Part shown: piece by piece, positions 46,401 through 58,143 of the stretch
Numbering within the stretch: position 1 is the first letter of the stretch
How the letters are laid out: each line of letters begins with the position of its first letter
From: Limanda limanda
Lineage: Eukaryota > Chordata > Actinopteri > Pleuronectiformes > Pleuronectidae
Direction: 5' to 3'
NCBI RefSeq assembly: GCF_963576545.1
Contig: NC_083638.1
Location: 6,498,659 to 6,562,658 of the forward strand
Length of the DNA stretch: 64,000 nucleotides
Made by a program: the position numbers and the translations under genes
Notes under the pieces: generated by a model
What the model was told of the DNA's origin: nothing
Database searches by the model: none
The model's input: the letters and a program-made list of their open reading frames with translations, nothing else

Positions 46401-49400
46401 TTCCCTGTTGCAGTTTGTATCTATAAAAGTCAACAGTTTTTGCTTTAGAAATCCACTTTCAATTATTCACACACACGCAACGCAAACAAATGCATAGACA
46501 TGACTGAGAGAGCATCTGAAGAAAAACACACAAAGGACAACATCTAATAATCTTCATCCTCCATCAGGTAGTTTTTGCCTTTGCATCGGCTCAAAATAAA
46601 CTATTCCCAGTGAAAAATTGAATTCATATTAATCTATTTCAATATGTTCACGTTGCCAAATAACATGGACAAATCCAAGCCACCGCAGCCACACGTCAGT
46701 TTGCAGGATTTGTTTTTTCCTGACACGAGTTCCATTTCCTTCTGGTCTATTTATTCAGTTTGCTTCCTTTAAAATGGGCTGAAAGCAGCGGACATGATTG
46801 ACCACGTTACTGAAGTGCCTCACTCTGTGTTCCTTCTTTAATAAGATTTCCAACCTGTTTTCCATGTTGTGTACTTTGTTGTGCTCTCAAACATTATTGA
46901 TTGTACCCGCATGAAATCTTAAGGCTTAAGGCTCTGCAATCATTTAAGTATTGCATGGACAGAGTCTGAACCACATATACAGAGAATAAGGAAGTTCTCC
47001 AGCAGCACTTTAAGTAGTGCACACATTACTCTTGTGGTAATTTGATAAAAGGTCTCAGTTTTACAGACATCCTCCAGCATCAGTAACAAATTTAGAGAGA
47101 ATTTCCTGTTGTGACCTTTATCTAAGTATAGACACTGTTTAAACGCACAAACTTTTAACACTTCAATCATAATTAAACAAACTGGTGGCTGTAGCATAAT
47201 TAAATATCTCGCTGACACTAAAGCTAAACGCTGCCTGAAACAACCTGACACTAATATCCACTGATGCAGAAACAGCCTCTGCTTTTCGCATAAAGCACGT
47301 TAATAGAGTTTAAGGGAAATTTGGTGATTGTCTGTGACAAAGTCGACCACTTTAAATAATCAGCCGCTTACCTGCAGCTCTGAAACACTTTGAAGTCGAT
47401 GTGGATAAAGTTCCCGTCTGCAGGAGGAGATGAGAGCAGCGGCATAAGAAAGCATAAAATGTGATATTTATTTGGATATGCTCATCTCCTTTACTTTTCC
47501 TCTAAAACATTGAGACATCTTCTGTATTTAAACAGGAAGTGCAATGCCTGCAGGAAGGCCTCAGATTCCCAATTTTGGACATAACAGAAACTTTAGAGAC
47601 AAAACCTCAGGTTTTAAGTGACTTCACAGTTTCCGTATCTTGAAGAGGATTAATGATGCATGAGCGACATCAAATTGCATTTGGGGATCTTCATTTATCT
47701 GTGTTTAAATGTCAAAGTGATGGAACAAACTGTAGTTTATGAATGAATAATGGTTTAAAAAAGTGATATTTTGCCGAGAGCACAAGCGCACAACGCAGCA
47801 GGGAACAAGACTTTAAACAAAATAGTGCTGTTAAAAGCTTTGTAATTGTATCTTCTCTATGCTCCTCTACAAGCCTTTGCCCCCCAATGTCAGTTAAATA
47901 AGCAAATTGTTTGTGACATGTTTTTTTTGTAACCATAAAATATGTAAAGTGTGAGAGTTCAGTGTTTCCTGGCTGAATTCAATGTAACATAAAGGAAAAA
48001 CACATATTGATATTTGTTTGGTTAAACCAAGATGTTTTAAGAACACGTATAAAGGTGTGAAGTGTAAAATAGAAATTAAAAAACAGACGATACAACAAGG
48101 GAAACATGGGAGCACAGCGATTAAATTCACAAGGAACAAATTGGGCAAAGGTCAAACACATTCAGGCGGGAAAGACAATCACGACGACAGCCAACCAGAG
48201 TATGACAGGAAGTAGTTAAACTTTAATGGACTCGCTGCAACCATAAAGTGGATTATAACATGAGAGAAGAAATATTTCATGGCAAGTTCAGCTGTGTTTA
48301 ACTTTGTTTCCTGATTTCATGCGGTTTACCAACATCAGGCCGTCTTCACCGAGCTGAGGAGAAATCTGCAGAGCTGGTTGGGTAGAAAAATGGAGAAATC
48401 TACTCTCTAGTGTAAACAAGGGATTCTCTACTGGCGTTTTGGGTGTGTACTATTAAATGATGAATGGCGAACACTCAAACATGATATATTAATGGCTGCG
48501 TCCTTTTAAATGATGAATGTTTGTCGTAGTCACTGAAACATCACGAGTTATCTACTTTAATTAAATGTAGTTAAATAATAATCAGTGAGTACTTTTTATA
48601 GGCTTGTGTCTAGTGTGCTGTACATGCAGCTGGATGCTTCCTGACTTTCACAATAAAAAACATCAGAGAGCGTTGCCTGGTTCTCTGTGCACAGCCGACA
48701 TGGGAACTGGTAATGACCGACTGTTGGAGTTTTGAATGATTCAACATTTACTGTGGGTTTTTCAGTGTGGAACATTCACCCCCATCAATTTAAAATGAGC
48801 TGTTTCTCAGTAACAGCGGTCATTGCATCGTGAAAGGTGGATGAATGATTCATTTCTCCGCATCACAGAGAGCTTTGGTTGTGTGGGTTTTTTTCATCTG
48901 ACAGCGCGTTATTCCCCGGCAGCGCTGGGACTTCAGAGACTCTATATAGGTCAATAGAATGAGTTATGGCCCTTGCTCCCGTGATCAGAACCTCTGATTC
49001 CCCATTAAGCCTCCTTGACGTTCCGCCTGATTCGTCGCCACATCGCGATCAAGTGACAAAATAAAAAAAAAAACGTATTTACATTTTGAAAGAGCACATT
49101 CAGATGAGCTCTGTGACCTCAGGATCAACTTTGAGTAGATAGCCGCTCTGGAAGAATTCACATTCCGGACCAGAGATTTTCACAGTCTTGCTGTCAATAC
49201 TTAAGAAGAAATCTTACAGATTTCAAACTTGACAAAGGAAATGAGCTGAGAAAAACAAAGAGGGAAGGATCTAAGGAGTATTCAAAAGAGAAGTAGGGAG
49301 CCAAGCGTCTTAAAAAATGTAAGTTGATCATTAAATAAATCTTTTCAGGGACTTGACACTGCCTATTAGAATACATGCGATGTGTTTCATCAGGGTTCAA

Positions 49401-50739
49401 GAAGCCAACGAGGCTGGAGAGCCCTCACTGACACATCTGATATTTTAAATGAAGTTGCAAACACATGAAAACTGTTGGAGAAATGTAGTCGAGAGCTTTT
49501 CACATCGCAACAGTCTGGGCACGTATCGTGAAATGAATTCCAGGCTCTTTAATATCATATCACTCTCCATTAGATTTGGAAAGTGAAACCAAGCAATTGA
49601 CTTTAAGCCTGGCAGCTGATTGTCAATATGTATTAGAGGTGAAATTTCAGATGGAGAGTAAAAATCATTTAGCTGCGAGGTAAAGATTTAAAATTGCCCC
49701 GAGAATATACTTGTACTAGTAAGTTCTCAGGCTACTGTATGTGAACAGTTGGTCATATAGAACAATAACGGAATCAAATGTATAGTCGACTGAAGCAGAG
49801 GCAAACAGAGAAACTGTCATATTTTGTTTCTGGGTCTCTACTTCTTTTATTTGACCAGTAAAGTAAGACATGAAACAGAAGCTGACTTTGGCTACTTATT
49901 TCCATACTTCAGGCGAATGAACACATGTCCAAGCCTCACAGGGATGTAAAGCCAATTTTTTATTGAAGAGTGAAAAAACAATCAAATAATTCATCTTTTC
50001 CCCTCCACACATTTTACTGTCTGATCAATTTAGGGGCTGGAGCATCAGCAAAGACGCTTTCATCACAGGTTAGATTGTCACATTGCTTTTATTTTGAAGT
50101 GCAATTTGCCACAACGCTATCAGAGCAAAAAACAAAACAGAAAAAGGAAAAGTCCATCAAAAAAGACTGAAAATTACATATTACGAGTATGAATCAGGTT
50201 TGTATTAAGCAAGCTGAGGATGTTATTATGGTTTTTCATTGGAACACAGAAACATCTTGTGCTGTCCAGAATAATAACCCTACACATGATGAAATGTATT
50301 TGCAGCATCGCTGAAAGCTGCCAGTGTGAGACCTGTCCTGGCAAAGAAAAACTGGATGCTTCCACTAATCATCTACCTTCACATTGTAGAGAAGGTAATT
50401 TCAAGTAATTTCGTTGGGGCCTAAGTGCATTTATCTGATGGGAAAATATAGAAAATTGATGCAGGGAAAGAGAGCAGGGGTTGTAGAACCAGAAACTCAC
50501 TGCTCATGGTATCTTTGCACCTTATCCCATTATTTCTTGCAGATGAATAACATACCTGGCAGCTTTCAACCCAGGTTCCACTCAGATATTAAAAGCCATT
50601 CACTGGAATAATGATCCAGTGAACAGGCCTGGTGTCGTTGATCTTAGCTTTGGACACTGGATCTTAAAACACCTCAAAATAGCAGCTTCAAACATATGTT
50701 CCTGCACCTTTTGGTGAGCAGGTATGAAAGCCTATGACA
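43486..50739. other. Long stretch without a supported gene
   Basis: No exon that I can support. Candidate conserved non-coding stretches are at 43690-43815 and 49500-49690. A cagtctatg-like end (catacagtctatgctc) at about 46060-46075 may be a small remnant of the dispersed family. Confidence 0.4.
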
Positions 50740-50852
50740 ACTGCATAATTCATAATTCATAATTAATTGGCTCGTGCACGGAGCCCAACAGAATTGTGTG
50801 CCTGCAGAGGGCGCTGTTCCTCAGTAAAAGTTACGTAGTGTTGCTTTAAAGC
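50740..50852 (+). repeat. Possible dispersed repeat remnant
   Basis: Gcctgcagagggcgctgttc followed by agttacgtagtgttgcttta resembles the end of a fish dispersed repeat. The upstream part has three tandem cataatt units. Confidence 0.3.
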
Positions 50853-51237
50853 AGCGTATAATGTTTTCATGAATACAAAACCAGGATACAACAGAAAAAC
50901 TGAAGAAATAACTGACACTCACTGGTTTGTGTATTACAACATTAACATTAAAACTTTGTCTGATAAAATCATTTTATATTCTGTCTCAGGAAAAAACGTT
51001 GAGAGGTCTTTGCATACTTTATATCAGCGCTCACCCATAAGATGTAAATTCACCTCCATTACACTGCAGCACTGTCATCACAATTTGTCACTGATGATTT
51101 CTGTTTACGAACATTATGATTTTAGTAACACGTCAGCGCAGACAAACGCTGTACACGAGCATTTGCGAGGAGTGAACCCCGTAGACAGAACCTGTGCATG
51201 ACTTATTCTGTTTCATACTTCATTTCTATGCCTCCCT

Positions 51238-51373
<136 letters not shown>

Positions 51374-51610
51374 CTTTCTACTCCTCTGTGGCTGTCATCA
51401 AACATGTTCTTTCTCAGCCATCTTTTATTCTCTATACTCATTGTCAAGCTGCCATGACATTGTCGAGTACAATGCACCTAAAATATGCATCGCTCGGGCG
51501 TCAAGTGGAGTTCAAAGTGTGTTTGTGACTCAGAGCTGCAGAAGAGAATATGGGGCTTGAACAGGCGCCCTATGTGAAGAGCTATGAACTGACCACAGCC
51601 TTCATCTCTA

Positions 51611-51641
51611 ATATATATAAATATATATAAATATATATAAC
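51611..51641. repeat. (ATATATAA)n short AT repeat
   Basis: Three tandem copies of an atatatataa-type unit. AT-only and easily melted. Confidence 0.85.
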
Positions 51642-52309
51642 AAGGACTTCAAAGTGGTGGGGCCACGTTTGTCACGCAGCACAGGTTCCCATTCGCTTTT
51701 CATTCTGGGATCAACAAAAGATTCACTTTTTGTGCCAGTCTGGGCTTTTTGTTTCTCTTTGATCGTGAGAGTGCAGGTTCTCATATAATCTGGGCTATAC
51801 CTCCGTGGCCGGGAATAGCAATGGAGCAGGTGTCACGCTCGTCTGACAGCAGGTTAACTCAACTCATCGCAAAAATCCATTCAGCCCTTTTGTGTTTGAC
51901 ATCTAATAAGCCCAGACTTAAATTAAAAGCCCATTAATGCCGGGTAATCGGGTTTTGCGGTGCTCTCTGTACCAGCCCCCATCGTCTCCTCCAGGAATTA
52001 GTCTGGGCTGCTGGAGTGTGACTCGCCGGTAGTTCTCACTGCACAGTTCCACAGATCAGTCCATTTGAGAAGTTTCAGAGGTGGATGGAAGGAAGATTAG
52101 ACCGGACAACAGAGATCTGCAAAGGTGGTAATTACAGACGACTCTTCTGCAGCTTGTTTACCTGCTATTTAACAATAAAAAACATTTTTAAGACACTCAC
52201 ATCTGATATGAACCAGAGAGCAGCATCCTAAAGAAATGAAAACCTGCAGATCACCACCTCCTCAGCAGGAGACTTGTCCTCTCCTTGTGTTTTAGTGTTT
52301 GCTGCTGCG

Positions 52310-52720
52310 TGGGCGTGACCAGCAGTTCAGTCTCCGCCCACCAATCTCCTCCCCAGCTCCCGAACCTCATTCACCTTATTCACCTGCCAGCAGTTTATAA
52401 GGAAGCAGATCGAAACTCTGCTACTCTGACACAAAGTCGTGGGTTCCTCGCCTGAACCAACCTCTGATACACCGAGTGAATTTGAGAATCTTGGCTTTTT
52501 GTTTCTCGGCCTGAACTCTAATCCTGCTTTAGTTTTTTCCTTTACGATCAGGAACCTCCACTCACTCTCTGCCTCCTGTCTTGCTCAGCCTCACTTCTTC
52601 CTAGATTCCCATCAGATTACGTCTGTTCTGATCCATTGAAACCCGACTCTGCTCTTTCCCTGGCTGATCCCTGAAAGACTCTCTACTAACACCTGGACCC
52701 CATTTCTCCCACTTTGGTTT
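52310..52720 (+). repeat. Possible LTR-type or promoter-bearing repeat fragment
   Basis: Caccttattcacctgccagc, a TATA-like gtttataaggaag, then a C/T-rich body with repeated tctgcctcctgtcttgctc-like phrases and cccggaccctgactc-like endings recall fish LTR-element R/U5 regions. No flanking direct repeats, primer-binding site or coding remnant was found. Confidence 0.25.
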
Positions 52721-53717
52721 GACAGCGTTCCTTGACATTGAAGAGCTTATCTTAGCACAATTTTTTGGGAAAAATCTCTTTTGATTCTTTGTTTTTAAAA
52801 CTTAATTGAAGTCTGCTTTACAGTATTCAGGGTTTTAGGACAAGAGATCACACGATAAAGGTTCAGGAAAGGTTCACTGTTAATGAAACAGTGATGATTC
52901 ACTACACACCATCCATCAACACAATCTCTTCACCCTTACATTTTGTCTCACTATATAAAATTCATAGATTGGGAATCATCCAAAATAAAGAAAGCTCCCA
53001 GGGTCACTGTTGTATTTTTCCCCACAGAAGATCCTCCATCGCTTCCCTCTATGTTTTTTTTGGCATTATACCATCTTGCATTCATATTTGTTAAAGATAT
53101 ATATATATATTGCATCCCTACATTTTTCATTTTCTATAATGTATGTATAAACTATTCTGTCATTTAAGTAATCAACTCCATTTCTTGCTTCTCTTACATC
53201 TGAGGATAATAAAGCTGAACTGATCCAGGTTAGTGTATGTGCTGCTTCTTTCATTACATCTTTTTTTGAGTCACTTGTACAAGGACACGTCCTCCAGAGT
53301 AATCTACAGATCTGAGGTAAAACTAAATCATTTAGTTAATTACATAAGATATTAATCATTCCTCTGACGGAGAATGTCAAAACCTCATGACCTTCAGTTA
53401 TTTTCTCCCTCCAGTTTAGAGTTGTGGTGAGGAAACACTTCTCCGTGGATTTCTCCCGGCGCAAGACAGCAATGACAAAGTGCCACTTAACCTATTGCTT
53501 TGAAACACATCAGAGAAAAATAATGCTTTGTGGCACATCTAATTCATCAATGCACCACTGCACTTCCTTTTTCTTTCCAGCTTCAATGGGCGATGCAGTT
53601 TTTTATCCCAGGCTGCCTCCGCGGGAATCAATCTCCAGAAGAGCAGAGACTCGTAACATGTTCCGTACCAGTGGTTTGACCCAGTCGATTATCTCTCAGC
53701 TCAACTTATTAGCAGCT

Positions 53718-54286
53718 CTTGAAGGGATGGTTCACCCCAAAAATGAAAATTCCCTCATCATCTACTCACCACTTTGCGGATGGAGGGATGCTGACCCTCC
53801 GGAGCTGTGTTCATGTTCATGCACAAATATCACACAACCTCTCGCCTCTATACCCTCGACCAAGAGGCACATGATGACATCAACAAGAACTTGCGACAGC
53901 TGCAGTATTGCTGATGTCCTCCCGTGCCCCCTGGTCGAGAGTATAGTGGCAAGAGGTTGTGCGTTGTATGCGTGAGCGTGAACACAGCTCCCGGATGAAG
54001 ATATCCGCCGCAATATAGGCTAAGAACACTGTGTATGTATGTATGGGGCCCAATTTGAATGTCGTGGCTAACGGACACTTGGACGACACCACAGGAGCCG
54101 TATGGAGGCATTTAAAGAATCGATCACCAGTAACTTCAATTCTATTGGATTTGGCTGCAGCGCTGTTTACCCCTGAAACTCCTGAAAGAGTTTTTGGGGC
54201 TCAAACACTTCACCCACCAGTCCTTCAGCGTAGTGATCCGTGGATAATGAGTGAATTTCATTTTTGGGGTGAACTCTCCCTTGAAG
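53718..54286. mobile_element. Non-autonomous DNA transposon (MITE) with terminal inverted repeats and internal hairpin
   Basis: The left end CTTGAAGGGATGGTTCACCC with CAAAAATGAAAATTC is mirrored at the right end (GAATTTCATTTTTGGGGTG, then AACTCTCCCTTGAAG), giving an imperfect terminal inverted repeat of about 45 bp. The left phrase gttcaccc-aaaaatgaaaatt is a signature of an abundant fish MITE. Inside, arms 53802-53870 and 53924-53990 form a second imperfect inverted repeat around a loop of about 50 nt. No transposase. The frame at 53424-53975 (+) runs into it by chance. Confidence 0.8.
53802..53990. repeat. Internal inverted repeat (hairpin) of the MITE
   Basis: Gagctgtgttcatgttcatg ... ctcgaccaagaggcac pairs with gtgccccctggtcgagag ... 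gtgagcgtgaacacagctc. Pairing is imperfect but long (arms of about 65-70 nt). It explains why open frames on the two strands resemble each other here. Confidence 0.8.
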
Positions 54287-55788
54287 CTTCAATCGAATCA
54301 TTGAGAATCGATCTTCATAATCCAGTTTGCAGGGGAGCGTTCACCTTAATGCCCCAGTGTGCTTGACCCAGATGACCACTGATCCCCTGCAGAGTTACCT
54401 GCACCCCCCCCTGAACAGCCGCCTCCCTTCACACACATTACACACACCAGGAATCCGACAGAGATGTTTCTGATGTGCTTGTTAACAGTGGCAGGTGAGT
54501 GAGTCTGCAAGTTTTTTTATACGAGCCCATTGCTTCATCAGCTCACTATTTAATTCACCTTTAACCAGGTGACAGGCACCAATTTATTAAAATCAGTAGC
54601 TGTACAATTTGGGTGGAGTTAAAGCTTCACAGCGAAGGAAGCTAGTGGAAAAAAATATCTGCAGCCTTGAGAATCCTCGGCTCAGACACAACTGATCTCC
54701 TCGTATTACCTTGCATGTGCTTTGGCCTGGTTCTCGCCTGCCTTTAAATTATTTAGGAGTCTCATCATCTAGATGCCCTCTGCCTGTAATCGTTTGACCC
54801 TTTATAGCACATAAATTGAGCTTTATTGTGAACCGTAAAGTACCTATTGCTCTCACTGTGGTTAAGTGGGAGCAATGTAATTAGCCCGGCCCGGTATCTA
54901 GTGCGTCGTTTATGTAGCATCGTGGAAAATAAGGTCGTGGAGGTCAGGTTGGTGGATGGGCACGTACTGTTCCTTATTTTCATGCATCAGAGGAGGGTTT
55001 GTGTCCCGTCACAGCTTTAAAATTGATGTCCTTACCCTTTTCTTACCATTAATGCAAAAGTTCCTCAAGTGTTCCAGGGTAAAGATGCTTACATCTCATA
55101 CAGTATTATTTGTCCTTACAATAAATAAAAGCTACTGAAAGTTTGTCCGTTCTTTTGTCGAGTTGTTGAATACTGACGTTGTTTTTAATAGAATTACGTC
55201 AAAAAACATGTTTATTTGAAACTTTCTAAAAGTATAAATGGACTTAAAGTGAATTGTGCGGCGGGAGTGAATAATTTAAACACACATATTTTGCAGAGTG
55301 AGTGAGTGTTCATATGATTCTGTTTGACCTTGCATTGTCCTTTTATTCATGAAAAGCAAAACAGTCCAGTTTGAATTAAAGCTGTCTCTCATGCAGTCAA
55401 GCAAAGGCTGAATACTTTAAGCTTTAACGTGTCTGTATTGCAGGGCTGTTGCCCCGGAGTACGTGTGTGAGAAAATGAAAGTAAAGAGGTTTATCTATTC
55501 GAGGTTAGAGTATTCATTTTAAATTATTTCTTGTGAAGAATACTGCGTTGTGTATGTTATTCACACATTCCTGTGCTCGTGTGTCCAATGCACAGACTGT
55601 ATATAAGGCAGGATGCAGCGAGGTCATACATCAGCTGTCAGTCATGAAGTTTAATCTGCTTTTTATATCAAATCAAATTCTCAAAATATGAAATGAAATA
55701 CTTGAACATACGATCAGTGGGATAAGAACTACATAAAATATAAGAAACCATGTTTGAGAATCATTTATTTAATGTTTACTTCACCTTT
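54287..55788. other. Stretch with a possible signal-peptide first exon, otherwise nothing supported
   Basis: At 54464 an ATG opens MFLMCLLTVAG and meets a perfect donor CAG/gtgagt at 54495. A possible next exon lies at 55444-55480. Neither is enough to call a gene. The rest is AT-rich. Confidence 0.25.
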
Positions 55789-55925
55789 AATTTGACCAGG
55801 TCCCATTCAATATGGAGGAGACGCGATTTGTGACCAAAGCTGTAGCCAGCCATCAGGTATCAATATGGTTTTGCTCGACTTATGGGGAGTGGTCACAGCC
55901 GATGGTCCCATGTCATCATAGTTTA
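55789..55925 (+). repeat. Dispersed teleost repeat, copy 4 (cagtctatg family)
   Basis: Tttgaccaggtcccattcaa, tatggaggagacgcgattta-like, gaccaaagctgtagccagcc, atcaggtatcaatatggttt and ttatggggagtggtcac follow the family order. The 3' end is diverged. Confidence 0.5.
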
Positions 55926-57446
55926 AAGTGTTTAAATAGTTGTAGCTGCTCTTTCTGCTCCAAATAAACATTACATTTTTTATGGTTTACAAGTATAAAG
56001 TCTCAAAACATGGGAATAGTTAAACAAAAAGGCTCAGCACTTACTACAGCTGCAGTTTGGTGAAGCAGTGGAGTGAACGCACGTAGTTACTTTACACTTC
56101 TGCCAATCTCTTCATAGACTTCAAACGGATATAATCAGTGAAAGAACAGCAGACAAAAGATGCTCTTTAATCTGGAGCGAGTGGAGAACGTCCTTGAGGA
56201 GCTCACATGTGACAACACCAGTTTTGTGTCAAAACACACAAGAGGAAGACGTGTTTGACCTCCATCCCGCCCCCCCCGCCCCGCACTCCTCCGTCTCCTG
56301 TTCTCTTTGAAGCTCCGACTGCAGTTCGACGTACACGTGAGATTCTGGGTTGTTTTAAATTATATGGTTCTCACGAGCATCAGCTGACACGTGGTCTCTC
56401 GTGGCGCCGCGGTGCAGGGGTACTTTACTGCATGGAGACAACTCTATCTGTTTAATTACCCTCCTCTGAGGCATCAACACATCTCTGCTGCCAATCCCCC
56501 CCCCCCCCCACCACTCATGAATTAATGATGCGCATCCCTGGCTGTTATTAGCGAGCTGCATTGGGAGGCAGACTGGTCGAAGTTAATTTGAGGTGCTTGT
56601 TTGTGTTTTCACTGTAGTGACTGAACCACAGACAACAGATTCGGTCCCTCACGTGTCTCCACACGGCGTGCAGGCCCTCAGGGACCCGGTGGAGACGAGG
56701 CCAGCTGGCACCGGAGGCTCGTCTTGACAGCTAGTCGTGCTGGATATTTGGAGAAAGCCGAATTAACCAGCAACACCTTGTGAAGTGTAGTAGCTCAGAA
56801 GTGGTCCTGGGTGGATTCAAGAGGATTTCGAGGTCAGTGTGTGACAACGGCTGCAATTAAGGCAGCAGATTTGAAATCCTGCCTTAGTTGGTCAAGTTAA
56901 CACGTTAATCACTTGTCGCTCTTGTTGCTGTGCTGCCTGATGTTAAAGCTCATCTTTTATTAAATTGTCTTCATTTTAAAACTCATATTAAATGATATTC
57001 ATGGAATTTTCACGAGTAGTTTCAGTGTAATTGTTGTTTCTGAGTCTAAATTTGTTGAATTAAGTGGAAAAACATACCTACATGAATTGGATATGTTACA
57101 GTGTACATTTAATAAACATAAGAAAACATGAAATTATCTGTTAAATATATTTATCTATTTATTTTTATTTGATAGTGACAGTTCTCATTGATTAGACAAA
57201 ATGTTCTGTATGAGCCAGAGTTAGCTGTTTATTTTCATCCGTTGTCTCTAGTCAGCTTTTACAATTTAGAATTAGATCAGGAAAACATCGATGTCTATTA
57301 TCCAATCAGCTGACTGCAGATGTTTTTGCAACAATCTCAATCATCCAATCATGTTGTTGCTGCCAAAATTGGAATAGCTTCTTTCCTCCTCCTCATCATC
57401 TCACTCAGATCACCAGCATCTCCCTCGCCCATCAACCACGACCAGT
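55926..57446. other. Stretch without a supported gene
   Basis: Poly-C runs near 56269 and 56499 and unique AT-rich DNA. No recognisable coding frame. Confidence 0.4.
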
Positions 57447-57454
57447 GTCTAGAC

Positions 57455-58135
57455 CAGTGGTTCTTAACCTGGGTTCGATCGAACCCCAGGGGTTCGGTGA
57501 GTCACTCTCGGGGGTTCGGCAAGACTCCGCTTGGCCGTCATTGGCTGCAGCTGATCACGCCACATTGCTTAGCTTTGATATCTGTGCTGCAGGGAACTTG
57601 GTGCGCTCAGTAGTCGATTGTGGCCGTTGTGATTGTATGTCATTCAGCAGAGCCAGCTTCAACAGCAACTCTTCAGAACAACAACGCTCTCAACGTTTTG
57701 GTGACCCTTGAGATACTCACACCGTTTGTTACAACTTATTTTTGTGAGCAATACTTTTCGAGGATGGTAGACATGAAAATTGAGAAAAGGAACAGACTTT
57801 GTTCTGAAGATGATATGAGAGTGGCACTTGCCAAGGTGAAGCCGTGCATTTCTGAAGCTGTATCTGAAAGGCAACTGCAAAAGTCACATTGATTTGCAAT
57901 AAATATTATTTATTATATTAGTTATGTTTTTGTGTGAAATTCCTGTTTATTGGTTTTGTCCTTTGAACACAGTGATTTTGTGTGCACCTGATGCATGGTT
58001 AATTTTGTGCACTAACAAAATATATACCTATGTTTTGAAGAAATAATATTTTATTTGTCCAATTACGAAGGGTTCGGTGAATGCACTGATGAAGCTTGCA
58101 GGGTTCAGTACCTCCAATAAGGTTAAGAACCACTG
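57455..58135 (+). mobile_element. Internally deleted hAT-superfamily DNA transposon
   Basis: Both ends carry CAGTGGTTCTTAACCT as a perfect 16-bp terminal inverted repeat (57455-57470 and the complement at 58120-58135). It is flanked by identical 8-bp duplications GTCTAGAC (57447-57454 and 58136-58143). An 8-bp target duplication with CAGTGG ends is diagnostic of hAT, of Charlie/ZBED-related type. At 681 bp it is far shorter than an autonomous copy and keeps only the 3' end of the transposase. Confidence 0.92.
57680..57892 (+). pseudogene. hAT transposase C-terminal remnant
   Basis: The open frame ending at TGA (57890-57892) reads TPFVTTYFCEQYFSRM, then KIEKRNRL, EDDMRVALAKVKP and a final QKSH. 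This matches the C-terminal hAT dimerisation region (typically TTYLCE-FS, NMK-KRNRL, DLR-AL, P-I). The N-terminal zinc finger, DDE catalytic core and most of the protein are absent, so it cannot be an active transposase. The upstream part of the same frame (57620-57680) is not recognisable. Confidence 0.85.
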
Positions 58136-58143
58136 GTCTAGAC

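Larger units (their letters stand above)
57447..58143. repeat. 8-bp target-site duplication GTCTAGAC flanking the hAT element
   Basis: Both copies (57447-57454 and 58136-58143) are identical, and the octamer is a perfect palindrome. It shows that the element inserted as a unit and that both junctions are intact. Confidence 0.93.

Noticed and set aside
53424..53975. 183-codon + strand open frame
   Set aside because: It crosses from unique DNA into the MITE with no homology, and its similarity to minus-strand frames is explained by the element's internal inverted repeat.
57320..57711. Two + strand frames starting with hydrophobic or Ser-rich peptides
   Set aside because: They run across the left end of the hAT element and are out of frame with the transposase remnant.
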